62,551 nt of DNA from Pseudomonadota bacterium (GCA_023399375.1 JAEWPX010000143.1:1-62551), one strand, 5' to 3'; positions 16,592 to 25,816 are shown, counted from the stretch's first letter. Notes: generated by a model not told the origin, from the sequence alone. Program-made: numbers and translations.

Positions 16592-17682
16592 GAAATATCG
16601 ACATCGCCCTCGACCTGCACGTCGCTGGAATCCCCGTAGCCGGCGTGGATCAGGCCGGTACGGTCAAGGTTCCCGCCTCGACTGACCGCCGCGCCATCTG
16701 TTCCACGTTCCAGGATGGACAGCCGCATATCCCGGCTGCCGTCATGGGCAACGTACTGTTCGCCCTGCGCTTTCATGGGGATGAAGTCTACCGCCTCGCC
16801 GTGGAGAATATCCGCGCCAAGGATCGTGGCTTGTTCGACAAGCTGGCCGTGATGCGGACCTCCTCGGCCCGGTGGGAAACGCTATTCCGTGTGCAAGGCG
16901 GCGCTGCGCCTGCTCGGGAAGTGCTGGCCCGGGACAAGGCCGGCAAGGTGCTGGTCGAAATCCTTGGGGCCGGTGGTCTGGTTCTGTTCGGTGGAGCCGA
17001 TGCCCCCATGTGGCGACAAGGCGGGGTGAAGTCCATTCCTGTGTTGTCCCAGGCATCGGTGGACCTGCTGCTGGTCGCGGCCAGGGCCGTGAACGAAACG
17101 GCCACGGCGGAGGCTGCGTCGGGACCGATCCAGGAGGAAGCGCCACAAGTTGGGGGGCGGCCGTCTGGTCCCGAGATGGACCTCTTCGAGCACCAGTCAA
17201 AATCCTGGTCGGTGATACCGCTTAAAGAAGGCCAGAAGGCCCCTCTGGAATCCGGGTGGCAGAAATGGTGCACAACCAAGCGCACCTTCCGCCGCGCCGA
17301 CTTCCAGGGCCGCAATGCGGGTGTTGCCTGCGGCCCGGCCTCGGGCGTGTTGGTCCTGGACCTGGATGACCTCGACGCCTTCAACATCCTGGCCGAGGCC
17401 CACCGGCTGGAAATCCCCGACACCTACACCGTCCGCACCGGGAGCGGGAAGCCGCACTTCTATTACAAGTACCCTGACGACGGCCGCAAGTACGGCAACC
17501 TGACGGTGAAGCATCCGATGCGGTCGAAATACACCGTGTTCGACATGCGCGGCCTTGGCGGACAGGTGGTTGCCGCCGGGAGCATCCATCCAGATACCGG
17601 GCGGCCCTACGTCATCGAGCGCAACCTTGCCGTGGCTCCTGCGCCTGCCTGGGTTCTCAAGCTCTATAGTGAGGGGAAATAG
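16588..17682 (+). CDS. Primase-polymerase (Prim-Pol) replication protein
   Basis: A 364-residue protein. Residues about 198-350 form an archaeo-eukaryotic primase-type domain: DLDDLDAF with metal ligands Asp258 and Asp260, SGKPHFYY (286-293) and FDMRGLGGQVVAAGS (318-332). The first 170 residues are not recognised. In plasmids and satellites this family primes element replication and is followed by a helicase-like protein, as here. It is coupled to the small gene before it, and the next start codon follows its stop directly. Confidence 0.85.
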   Translation: MRNIDIALDLHVAGIPVAGVDQAGTVKVPASTDRRAICSTFQDGQPHIPAAVMGNVLFALRFHGDEVYRLAVENIRAKDRGLFDKLAVMRTSSARWETLFRVQGGAAPAREVLARDKAGKVLVEILGAGGLVLFGGADAPMWRQGGVKSIPVLSQASVDLLLVAARAVNETATAEAASGPIQEEAPQVGGRPSGPEMDLFEHQSKSWSVIPLKEGQKAPLESGWQKWCTTKRTFRRADFQGRNAGVACGPASGVLVLDLDDLDAFNILAEAHRLEIPDTYTVRTGSGKPHFYYKYPDDGRKYGNLTVKHPMRSKYTVFDMRGLGGQVVAAGSIHPDTGRPYVIERNLAVAPAPAWVLKLYSEGK

Positions 17683-19560
17683 ATGAATATTCAGCTTGTG
17701 CAGCATGGCCTTGATCTGTCGTGCCTGTTGGACGTGCGGATGCCCGACGACGAAATGCGCGGGCTTGTGGACGATTTGAAGATCGGGGCCGATAAAAAGC
17801 GCCTCATCTTGGACGGTGTGGAAACGGGACAACGCTCCGAGGCCATTGGAGGCGTGCTCGCGGCTTTGGTCGGTGCTGACTATGACCCGATACTCATCAA
17901 ATACCTTATGGACTTCTTCCCCATCGGGGAAAAATACCGGGAAAAAGGCGCTGCCAGCGTCCGGTGGCTCAATGATGAAATCGCCCGAGCCAAGGGATTT
18001 GTAGGCTCTGGTCGAGCGAATGGGGAAGGGGACAAAAAATCAATTTCGAGTGATTGCGACAGCGACACCTGCGACAGTAGCGACACTTGGCAGGAGCCGG
18101 AACCGCTGCATGTGGACACCGGATCGCAACCGTACCCGGTGGAAGCCCTGCCGCCGCAAATTCGCGAAGCGGTTGTGGCCGTGATTGGCTATGTCCAGTG
18201 CCCGCCGGCCCTGGCCGCCATGTCCGCATTGTCGGTCCTGTCACTGGTGGGTCAAGGAATAGCCGATGTGCGCCGGGGGCCACGCCTCAATGGGCCGTGT
18301 TCTTTGTTCCTGATCGGCTTGGGGCAAAGCGGCGAACGCAAGACGACTGCTGACGAGGCGTTTTCTCATCCTATCCGCCAGTGGCAACTTCATAAGCAGG
18401 AAGAAGCATCGCCCATCGTCATTGCCCACGCGGCGGATATGCGTTGCTGGGAGGCCGAACGTCGAGGCGTAGAGGAGTCGATCAAGGTTGCTGCCAAGGC
18501 AGGAAAGCCGACCGACGAGTTGCGGGACCGTATGCGCCGCATCGAGTCGAACAAGCCGCAAGCGCCCCGTGTACCTCGCCTCTTTTATTCCGACGTGACC
18601 ATAGAACGCCTGCGGGTGAAGCTCGCCGAACTTTGGCCGAGCGCCGGGCTTGTTACCGCCGAGGGCGGCGTCGTGTTCGGCGCACATGCTATGAACGCGG
18701 ACAACATCATGCGGACCTTGGGCGCTATCAATGTCCTGTGGGATGGCGGCCGGCTTGAGGTGGACCGCGTGACCAACGGCGACTTGCTGGTGGAGTGCGC
18801 CCGCCTGACGGTTTCGCTTTTCGTCCAGCCGGAAGTGATCGAGGCGTTCATGGATAAAAACGCGGCGCTGGCCCGTGGCTCCGGTTGGTTGGCCCGCGCA
18901 CTGCTGGCGCATCCTGCATCGACCCAAGGCTTTCGGCCGTTCAAGGAGCCCCCGCACGACTGCCCCCCTCTTGCCGCTTTCCATGCGCGGCTATCGCAAA
19001 TGCTCGACGCCATGCCCCAACCCAACGCAGCCGGCGGTCTTGACCTCCCTGCTATCGATCTGTCGCCAGAAGCAAAGCGTACCTGGGTGGAATTTTACAA
19101 CGCCATCGAAGTGGAGCTTCGGGCGGGGGGAGAATTTGCAGACGTGCGGGATGTGGCATCAAAAACCGCCGACAACGCAGCGCGGATCGCTTGCCTATTC
19201 CATCTGTTCGAGTCTGGCCCACATGGGCAAATCAGCGAGCCCCACATGGTAGGAGCCGCTGCTATTGCTGCGTGGCATCTGTACGAAGCTCGGCGTTTTT
19301 TCGGGGAGATTGCCTTGCCGCCGGAACTGAGCGCCGCAACCAAGCTGGATGAGTGGTTGCAACGCTTCTGTCGCACCAACAACGTGACGGCGGTTCCGAC
19401 GCGTGATGCTGTCCGCCTTGGGCCTTATCGGGTTCGGACAGAAAAGGCTTTCAAGGCGGCCCTGGATGTGCTGCGAGGGCTAAGCCGCGTTCGTGTTGTG
19501 CGGGACGGTAGGCGTAAGCTGGTCCAGGTCAACCCGGCTTTGCTGGGAGGAGATAGGTAA
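17683..19560 (+). CDS. DUF3987 helicase/ATPase-like replication protein
   Basis: A 625-residue protein. The central part (about 150-520) matches the DUF3987 group, with a Walker A-like GLGQSGERKTT (about 212-222) that departs from the usual GxxGxGKS. The N-terminal 90 residues resemble a primase C-terminal module (YDPILIKYLMDFFPIGEKYR). The short low-complexity linker CDSDTCDSSDTW is encoded by an array of GCGACA hexamers. It starts right after the Prim-Pol stop, with GAGGGGAAA upstream. It probably acts with Prim-Pol at the element's origin. Confidence 0.8.
   Translation: MNIQLVQHGLDLSCLLDVRMPDDEMRGLVDDLKIGADKKRLILDGVETGQRSEAIGGVLAALVGADYDPILIKYLMDFFPIGEKYREKGAASVRWLNDEIARAKGFVGSGRANGEGDKKSISSDCDSDTCDSSDTWQEPEPLHVDTGSQPYPVEALPPQIREAVVAVIGYVQCPPALAAMSALSVLSLVGQGIADVRRGPRLNGPCSLFLIGLGQSGERKTTADEAFSHPIRQWQLHKQEEASPIVIAHAADMRCWEAERRGVEESIKVAAKAGKPTDELRDRMRRIESNKPQAPRVPRLFYSDVTIERLRVKLAELWPSAGLVTAEGGVVFGAHAMNADNIMRTLGAINVLWDGGRLEVDRVTNGDLLVECARLTVSLFVQPEVIEAFMDKNAALARGSGWLARALLAHPASTQGFRPFKEPPHDCPPLAAFHARLSQMLDAMPQPNAAGGLDLPAIDLSPEAKRTWVEFYNAIEVELRAGGEFADVRDVASKTADNAARIACLFHLFESGPHGQISEPHMVGAAAIAAWHLYEARRFFGEIALPPELSAATKLDEWLQRFCRTNNVTAVPTRDAVRLGPYRVRTEKAFKAALDVLRGLSRVRVVRDGRRKLVQVNPALLGGDR
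18055..18086 (-). repeat. Hexamer array 1 (GCGACA, spacing 6-9-9)
   Basis: Four copies of GCGACA start at 18056, 18062, 18071 and 18080. Read on the minus strand, the spacing is 9-9-6, identical to the two arrays at 19614 and 19678, and the inner 21 bases are the exact complement of part of array 2. It lies inside the DUF3987 gene. Confidence 0.75.
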
Positions 19561-20234
19561 TGCTGCGCGACCTGATCGCCAGATTTACCGAACCTGCGAC
19601 GCCCTCTGTCAAACTGTCGCAGAAGTCGCAGGTGTCGCTGTCGCAACGGGTGAAAAGGGCCTTTCCTGCCCCCCTAACTGTCGCAAAAGTCGCAGCTGTC
19701 GCTGTAGCAAAAGTTGAAAATCGAAAAATCGAGGGAGCCGATCAGCCGATTGTGGAGGGCAAGGGGGATTCGGCCCCCGCCTCCGGGACGGGCTTGGACT
19801 GGCTCCCCGGTCCTCCCGATGATGCCGCACCATCGTTTGATGGCTGGTGGGCTGCATACGATCTGGCCGACGCGTGCCGCCTGTACGGTGTGCGCGTGGT
19901 CCATGCCGGCGAGCGCGTTATCGCGGTCTATCCTCCGGCGCTGGAACCGGAACTTATCGCCTATGCCGGTTCGCTGCTGGTCGAGGCCCAGGACTACTTG
20001 CGTCAGCACCTGGACAAGCTGCCGACCCTGGACCCTGCCGAAGCCGTTGAGATCGTGAAGGAGGTCATGCGTCAGCATCGCGCCTTGCGCTTCTGCCGTG
20101 GCGAAGGTGGGAGCCGGTGGCCGCTGTACCCTCGGCATTGGAGCGCCGGGCAGAAAGCGACGCTGCAATCGCTCTGGTTCGCGGCTGGTGATGCCCTGGA
20201 CCGCGATGACTTCGAGGGACTCGACACGGGATAG
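19560..20234 (+). CDS. Hypothetical replication-block protein
   Basis: A 224-residue protein whose start overlaps the DUF3987 stop (TAATG), so it is coupled. Residues 18-55 are built of two tandem short repeats (SQKSQVSLSQRV and VAKVAAVAVAKV) encoded by two TGTCGC hexamer arrays. The remainder (100-224) is a compact, unrecognised domain with a conserved-looking C-terminal part rich in Trp and Arg. Because the repeats are conserved at the DNA spacing level, part of this coding region may double as a binding site or origin. Confidence 0.6.
   Translation: MLRDLIARFTEPATPSVKLSQKSQVSLSQRVKRAFPAPLTVAKVAAVAVAKVENRKIEGADQPIVEGKGDSAPASGTGLDWLPGPPDDAAPSFDGWWAAYDLADACRLYGVRVVHAGERVIAVYPPALEPELIAYAGSLLVEAQDYLRQHLDKLPTLDPAEAVEIVKEVMRQHRALRFCRGEGGSRWPLYPRHWSAGQKATLQSLWFAAGDALDRDDFEGLDTG
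19614..19645 (+). repeat. Hexamer array 2 (TGTCGC, spacing 9-9-6)
   Basis: Hexamers start at 19615, 19624 (AGTCGC), 19633 and 19639. It is the inverted counterpart of the array at 18055. Confidence 0.75.
19678..19709 (+). repeat. Hexamer array 3 (TGTCGC, spacing 9-9-6)
   Basis: Hexamers start at 19679, 19688 (AGTCGC), 19697 and 19703 (TGTAGC, one mismatch). It is a direct repeat of array 2, 64 bases downstream. Confidence 0.7.
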
Positions 20235-20376
20235 GCCCCCCCTCCCTGGTCAACGATCTGGACAGGAAGGGCGGATAACCCCCTGGGTCATGCCCCCCAA
20301 CGACGCCGTGGGTTCCCGTCTGCCTGTAGTACCTGCGCCGAGAATTTTTGAAGATTTCCACATGGAGGAAGTCAAC

Positions 20377-20850
20377 ATGCCCAAGAAAATAAAAGTTGCT
20401 GTCCCCGGATATGACGGTCCCCGGAAAACCGCTCTGGAGTCGATCCGATTGCATTGTGTCCAGTGCATGGGCGGGAGCCCGTCCTTGGTCACGGACTGTC
20501 CGTCCGCCGACTGCGCTTTCTACGCCTACAGGTCGGGTGTCATCGAGGTCGGCGCGTCCCGGCGGTTGCTTCGGGTCATCCGTGCCTACTGCGACGGCTG
20601 CGCCCCGAGTGGCGACGTGAACGGCTGCACGGCAGGACGGCACTATCTGGACTTGTCGCCGTATCCGGTCTGGCCCTTCAGGTCGGGACGGTCCCCATAC
20701 TATTCGGCCGAGGCCCGGGAGCAGCGACGGGCGCGGGCAATTTCCTTGTTCGGAACTGCCACACAGGAGGCGGATTTCCTTCCGAGAATCGACGGGAGCG
20801 CGGCGAGTGGGACACGTGGCCATCCCGTCGGCTGGTGCGGCGCACTGTGA
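20377..20850 (+). CDS. Cysteine-rich putative zinc-binding protein
   Basis: A 157-residue protein. ATG 20377 is preceded by GGAGGAA; a longer in-frame opening upstream lacks a site. Cysteines at 27, 30, 41, 46, 72, 75 and 84 form CxxC pairs (CVQC, YCDGC) typical of zinc binding, with the stretch CPSADCAFYAYRSG between them. Similar small proteins occur in prophages and satellites of this bacterial group, function unknown. It is separated from the previous gene by 142 bases. Confidence 0.65.
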   Translation: MPKKIKVAVPGYDGPRKTALESIRLHCVQCMGGSPSLVTDCPSADCAFYAYRSGVIEVGASRRLLRVIRAYCDGCAPSGDVNGCTAGRHYLDLSPYPVWPFRSGRSPYYSAEAREQRRARAISLFGTATQEADFLPRIDGSAASGTRGHPVGWCGAL

Positions 20851-21166
20851 ACCCTTCGGCTTTTGGGGAACAGTACGCGCACATGTACGCGCGCACGCGC
20901 GCGAGGCTGGGGTGGTGACTTCCTGGTGACTGGCGACTTCGCGCGGGTCCTTCTGAACGGTTTTCAAGGCGGGTACGCGGAGCCGCGATTTTACGCTAGG
21001 CGCAGGCTGAAAAAAACAGTTGAATGTTGACACCCGAGCCGGGGCGAGAATTGGGCAAAGTTCAATCGCCTGAGAACCCGCTTGTTACCTATGTTTCAGG
21101 GCGGTACATGGTTTTGGAAAGTGTGTTTTTGCCTATTGATTTGGAAATTATTTCGGAGGTGCCGAT
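20851..21166 (+). other. Gap between the two zinc-ribbon genes
   Basis: No gene is supported. The stretch contains an alternating CG-rich run near 20880-20910 and TTGACA at about 21028, which could be a -35 box for the next gene, but the matching -10 is poor. Confidence 0.3.
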
Positions 21167-21733
21167 GTGGGTAGAGGTCGAACGGGCTGGCGGCCTGTCG
21201 GGGAACACATGCTGCGTCTGGACGTGGGCTTTCTGCATCGCAAGGACTGGCTGCGGCCGGGGCTGTCCTTCACGTTGTCCTGGTCCTGGGGTGGCGAACC
21301 CTCAGCCAGCATCGGCGTCTTCACCAACCCTGATTCCATCCGCCTCATGTACGGGACCAAGGATGGCGAGCAGGTGGACGCGCTCGTGGACCTGGACCGG
21401 ACCCCCTGCCATTACGGCGGGACGCGGCCGTGGTTCCTGTGCCCCAGATGCGGCCGGCGCGTGGGCGTGCTGTTTGCCGGCCGGCGCTTCTGGTGCCGTC
21501 ATTGCCACGGCATCGCCTATGCGGTCGAAAACGAGGACAAGCTGTCACGGGTGTTGCGGCGGTCGAACAAGCTGCGCGAGCGGGTCCAGGCCAGGGCCGG
21601 CACGGCGTATACGGTCACGTTCAAGCCCAAGGGCATGCACCAGCGGACCTTTGATCGCATCCGGTGGGAAATCCAGGAGCTCGAAGCGGGCTTTTGGCTG
21701 GCTGCGGCTGAAAAGTTCAATCTCACGGTTTGA
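21167..21733 (+). CDS. Zinc-ribbon protein of satellite/prophage type
   Basis: A 188-residue protein opening MGRGRTGWRP. A GTG start at 21167 with GGAGG seven bases upstream is preferred over the out-of-frame ATG two bases earlier. A zinc ribbon is clear: Cys92 and Cys95 (CPRCG) with Cys110 and Cys113 (CRHCHG). A helical, basic C-terminus follows. Proteins with this opening recur in integrated elements of related bacteria; their role is unknown, though nucleic-acid binding is likely. Confidence 0.7.
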   Translation: MGRGRTGWRPVGEHMLRLDVGFLHRKDWLRPGLSFTLSWSWGGEPSASIGVFTNPDSIRLMYGTKDGEQVDALVDLDRTPCHYGGTRPWFLCPRCGRRVGVLFAGRRFWCRHCHGIAYAVENEDKLSRVLRRSNKLRERVQARAGTAYTVTFKPKGMHQRTFDRIRWEIQELEAGFWLAAAEKFNLTV

Positions 21734-22147
21734 CTTGTCGTCCCGAACGGGCCGGGGCGGCATGAGGATCACAGCTACTTCCAGGCCCTTTACCCTCTCT
21801 GCCTTGCGGGGAAAGTGATTCCTTCGGAGTCGCCACTTCGGGAGCCGGGCAATTCTTCACGCGAGGGTGGCGACTGCGGGGATGGGGGGTAAAAAGTCTG
21901 GTCCCCTCCCCCTGTAAACCGACATGGCCAAACCGCGCGCAGTTTTGGTCTGATTTTGGGGTAAAAAGTTGACGTCCCCAGAACGGCAAGCACGAGGTTT
22001 CCACTTCGGTTTCCAAAAGATCCTTCACGCGAGAAGGGCAAACTAACCCCCATTGGCGGCATGTCGATATGTGCGTCAATCCGGCTTAGTCGGTCCGCTT
22101 AGGTCGTTGTTGACCGCCCCGCACATGGCGTTGCATAACGCTCGGCA
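21734..22147. other. Repeat-rich upstream region of the R-M gene
   Basis: No gene is supported in these 414 bases. CCACTTCGG-N13-CTTCACGCGAG occurs twice (21833-21865 and 22001-22033), with the same 13-base gap but different filler. Between them are two GGGG-TAAAAAGT...CCCC units (21886-21906 and 21958-21979) whose ends can pair. These resemble REP-like units or regulator sites in front of the restriction-modification gene. Confidence 0.55.
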
Positions 22148-25100
22148 ATGGCTGAAAACATTGAGCGGTTTATAGCAAAATGGAAGCCTTCCGGCGGATC
22201 GGAACAGGCGAACTCGCAACCTTTTTTGCTAGACCTGTGCAGACTTCTGGATTTGCCGGAACCGGAACCCGCCATTCATGGCGAGGCCACGGCTTATGGC
22301 TTTGAACGGAAAGTGATTTTTAAGCATGGGGACGGCAGCCAAAGCCGTGGCCGGATCGACCTTTACCGGCGCGGAACCTTCGTCCTTGAAGCCAAGCAAG
22401 CCTTGGAAGTGGCGACGGAAAGTCTGATTCTGCCGGGCGTTGGATCAAAAGCCGGCCTCAAGCGCGGTAGTGGAGCCTGGAAGACCGCCATGCTTCGAGC
22501 CAAGAATCAGGCGGAATCCTATGCCCGCGCTCTCCCCGCCAGGGAGGGCCGCCCGCCTTTCCTCCTTGTGGTGGACATCGGCCATTGCATCGAACTGTAC
22601 ACGGAATTTACCCGTTCCGGCGCTACGTACACGCCCTTTCCCGACCCCAAAAACCATCGCATCAAAATTGAGGATTTGAGGAACCCTGAGGTTTGCGATT
22701 TACTGCGAACGGTTTGGCTCAACCCTATGAGCCTCGATCCCAGCAAACGCCAAGCAAAGGTCACCCTTCAAATAGCCGCAAATCTAGGCAAGCTTGCGAA
22801 ATTGTTGGAAGCGGAAGACCATGAGCCACGGGTGGTGGCTGATTTTCTCATGCGTTGTCTCTTCACCATGTTTGCCGAAGACGTGGGCCTTTTACCCGCC
22901 AACAGTTTTACTTTTTTATTGGATTCTTTGCTTGAAGCACCTTCCGGTTTTGTGCCTACGGTAGAAGAACTTTGGGCAAAAATGAATTCCGGCGGCTGGT
23001 GCGTGGCCCTCAAAAAAGAAGTTCTGTATTTCAACGGCGGCCTATTCAGAGATGCCAAGGCATTGGCGCTTAACCGTAGTCAAATACAACTTTTACTCCA
23101 TGCTTCGCGCGTCAACTGGAAAGATGTGGAACCGGCTATATTCGGGACTCTTCTTGAACAAGCCCTTGATCCCAAAGTTCGCCATAAACTTGGAGCCCAT
23201 TATACCCCACGAGCCTACGTTGAAAGGCTAGTACTGCCCACGGTTATTGAACCTTTGCGGGAGGAGTGGCGAAGCGTCCAGGCCGCTGCCACGCTTTTAA
23301 ACGGTCAAGGCAAAGTCCGTGAAGCCTGGGAAACAGTCAAGGGATTCCACAAACGCCTGACTCAAGTTCGCGTGCTTGACCCGGCTTGTGGTACCGCGAA
23401 TTTTCTCTATGTCTGCCTGGAACACTTGAAGCGTCTTGAAGCCGAGGTATTGGATTTTGAAGGCGCAATAGGCAGTGAGGGGCTGTCTCAGGAATTCCTG
23501 GCGGAAATGAAAAATTTGACCGTGGATCCCCGGCAGCTTCTCGGAATCGAGATAAATCCCAGGGCCGCCGCCATTGCGGAATTGGTTCTGTGGATAGGCT
23601 ACCTACAATGGCACTTCCGAACTCGTGGCGACGTTAACCCGCCTGTGCCGGTCATTCAAAACTTCGGCAACATCATGGAGCGCGATGCACTCATTGACCA
23701 TAAGGGACTAGAGCCTGTCATGGATAAGGACGGCAGGCCAATGACGCGGTGGGATGGAGTAAGTACCACCCTTAACCCTGCAACAGGAGAACCGGTTCCA
23801 GACGCAAAAAAACAGGTTCCCGTTAAGTGTTATAAAGATCCAAAACCCTTTGAATGGCCACATTCAGATTTTATCATTGGGAATCCCCCTTTCATTGGAA
23901 ATAAAATGCTTCGTCGCGTAGTCGGTTCTGCGTACTTTGAGGCTTTGCGCAAAGTCTATCCAAATGTTCCAGGTGCAGCAGACTTTGTTATGTATTGGTG
24001 GGAAAAAGCAGCAAAGGCTGTTCAAACTGGAAAATCTAATCGCTTCGGGCTGATAGCCACAAACAGTGTTACCCACAACTTTAATCGACGTGTATTGCAA
24101 CGATATCTTGAAGGGAATCCACCACTTTCCTTGAGGTATGCTATCCCGGACCATCCCTGGGTAGACACGAAAGATGGAGCAGCAGTGAGAATTGCAATGG
24201 CTGTCGGGCAAGCGGGTATACACAAAGGAATTTTAGAAAGTTATATCGAAAAAAAAGACCACGAGCAAAATAATACAGTCACGATACAAACGGAAGAAGG
24301 TCGAATAAATTCTGATCTAACGATTGGCTTCGATTTGTCCTCTTCCCTCCCGTTAAAGGCAAACGCTAGAATGAGTTGCCAGGGAGTAAAGCTCGTCGGG
24401 GAAGGGTTTAGCATTTCAAAAAGCAAAGCAACTGAGCTTGGCCTCGGAAATATAACTAATCTGGAAAAATACATACGTCCAATCATGAATGGAATGGATA
24501 TTACAAATTCAAACAGATATAAATATGCGATAGATCTCTTTGGGCTAGATGAATATCAGGTCAAAAAGAGTTTTCCAGAAGTCTATCAATGGCTTTCGAA
24601 TACTGTAAAAATACAAAGAAATGCAAAAAAAGACAACACTAAAGATGCTATGATATTTTCTAAAAAGTGGTGGCTATTCGGGAAACCTCGCGAAACATTC
24701 AGACCAGCTCTTGAAAACATTTCAAGGTATATTGCCACACCAGAAACCTCAAAGCATCGCTTATTTGTCTTTTTGGATTCAAATATATTACCAGATGGTT
24801 CATTAATGGCCATCGCCAGTGCCGACGCCTACCACTTAGGAATACTTTCCAGTCGATTTCACGTGGCGTGGGCAGTCATGGCCGGAGGAAGATTAGGAGT
24901 GGGTGATACCCCCAGGTACAATAAAACCCGTTGTTTTGAGACATTTCCTTTTCCTTCCGATCCCGCACCAGCTCTTAAAACCCGGATACGCAGTCTCGCG
25001 GAACGTCTCGATAACCACCGGAAGGATCGTCTTGCCCAATATCCAATAGAATTGACCCTGACCAAAGTCTACAACGTGCTGGATGCCTTGAATACGGGAC

Positions 25101-25594
25101 GCCCCCTAACCGATGCGGAAAAGCTCATTCACGACAAAGGGCTTGTTGGCCTACTCAAAGAAATTCATGATAATCTTGATATAGCGGTGGCCGAGGCCTA
25201 CGGGTGGCCGGCGGACATGGGAGAACAAGAAATACTTTCTCGCTTGCTCGCGCTCAATGAAGAACGCCGTATTGAGGAGGCTCAGGGGCTAGTCCGTTGG
25301 CTGCGCCCGGATTACCAAGCCCCGTCTGCGCCTCGCGCCGTGCAACTGCCCACCGGGCTTGTGGCCCTGCCCACCAAGGCAAAGAAAACCGCCCTCCCAT
25401 GGCCGGGAACCCTGCCGGAACAGGCCGCCGCCATCGCAGCCGTTCTTTCCGCCCAAGCCGCGCCTATGAGCGCCGAAAAGGTGGCTACGGTTTTTAAACG
25501 GGCCAAGCGCGAACGCGTGGTGGAGCTTTTGGAGACCTTGACCACCTTAGGGCAAGTCCAACGGCTGGAAGATGGCTTATATGCCGTAGCTTAA
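22148..25594 (+). CDS. Type IIG restriction-modification enzyme (fused REase-MTase)
   Basis: A 1148-residue single-chain enzyme. An N-terminal nuclease site reads GRIDLYRRGTFVLEAK (Asp71, Glu81, Lys83: D...ExK). The N6-adenine methylase motifs are DPACGTANF (from 411) for AdoMet and IIGNPPF (NPPF from 579) for catalysis. Residues about 680-960 would be the target-recognition region; this part of the gene is much more AT-rich than its flanks, as expected if recognition domains are swapped. The last 70 residues look like a winged helix (AAPMSAEKVATVFKRAKRERVVELLETL). It resembles the MmeI/Eco57I group. It is the element's cargo and probably both defence and addiction module. Confidence 0.85.
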   Translation: MAENIERFIAKWKPSGGSEQANSQPFLLDLCRLLDLPEPEPAIHGEATAYGFERKVIFKHGDGSQSRGRIDLYRRGTFVLEAKQALEVATESLILPGVGSKAGLKRGSGAWKTAMLRAKNQAESYARALPAREGRPPFLLVVDIGHCIELYTEFTRSGATYTPFPDPKNHRIKIEDLRNPEVCDLLRTVWLNPMSLDPSKRQAKVTLQIAANLGKLAKLLEAEDHEPRVVADFLMRCLFTMFAEDVGLLPANSFTFLLDSLLEAPSGFVPTVEELWAKMNSGGWCVALKKEVLYFNGGLFRDAKALALNRSQIQLLLHASRVNWKDVEPAIFGTLLEQALDPKVRHKLGAHYTPRAYVERLVLPTVIEPLREEWRSVQAAATLLNGQGKVREAWETVKGFHKRLTQVRVLDPACGTANFLYVCLEHLKRLEAEVLDFEGAIGSEGLSQEFLAEMKNLTVDPRQLLGIEINPRAAAIAELVLWIGYLQWHFRTRGDVNPPVPVIQNFGNIMERDALIDHKGLEPVMDKDGRPMTRWDGVSTTLNPATGEPVPDAKKQVPVKCYKDPKPFEWPHSDFIIGNPPFIGNKMLRRVVGSAYFEALRKVYPNVPGAADFVMYWWEKAAKAVQTGKSNRFGLIATNSVTHNFNRRVLQRYLEGNPPLSLRYAIPDHPWVDTKDGAAVRIAMAVGQAGIHKGILESYIEKKDHEQNNTVTIQTEEGRINSDLTIGFDLSSSLPLKANARMSCQGVKLVGEGFSISKSKATELGLGNITNLEKYIRPIMNGMDITNSNRYKYAIDLFGLDEYQVKKSFPEVYQWLSNTVKIQRNAKKDNTKDAMIFSKKWWLFGKPRETFRPALENISRYIATPETSKHRLFVFLDSNILPDGSLMAIASADAYHLGILSSRFHVAWAVMAGGRLGVGDTPRYNKTRCFETFPFPSDPAPALKTRIRSLAERLDNHRKDRLAQYPIELTLTKVYNVLDALNTGRPLTDAEKLIHDKGLVGLLKEIHDNLDIAVAEAYGWPADMGEQEILSRLLALNEERRIEEAQGLVRWLRPDYQAPSAPRAVQLPTGLVALPTKAKKTALPWPGTLPEQAAAIAAVLSAQAAPMSAEKVATVFKRAKRERVVELLETLTTLGQVQRLEDGLYAVA

Positions 25595-25787
25595 TCCCAA
25601 TAAGAGTCGAGCGGCCGGGAATGTCGCTGCCGGCTGGGGCGGACCTGTCAAACCAGGGAGTCCCCCCGTGGGAGGGGCGCACCATCGGGAGCACGGTTTT
25701 TTTCAATTCCTGGAAAAACCAAACGCCTTCTTCCTCGGGCGCGGCGGAACTAGGGGAGGGTGGGGGAACCCATCATTTCAGGCGTCT

Positions 25788-25808
25788 GTGTGGGGGATAG
25801 TGTGGGGG
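25788..25808 (+). repeat. 21-bp repeat, right copy (putative integrase arm site)
   Basis: Exact copy of 12572-12592, 42 bases inside the right att repeat. Having one copy on each arm fits integrase arm-type sites. Confidence 0.65.
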
Positions 25809-25816
25809 AAGAAAAA

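Noticed and set aside
18055..19709. CRISPR-like array
   Set aside because: The repeats are 6-base units with 0- or 3-base gaps inside coding DNA, with no spacers of constant length and no cas genes.
22127..22140. GCGTTGCATAACGC as an integron attC end
   Set aside because: It is a short palindrome without the paired R and L sites or a cassette structure, and no integron integrase is present.
22148..25594. BREX PglX methylase or a type I R-M subunit
   Set aside because: No brx genes, specificity subunit or separate nuclease is near, and an N-terminal D...ExK nuclease site is fused to the methylase, which fits type IIG.
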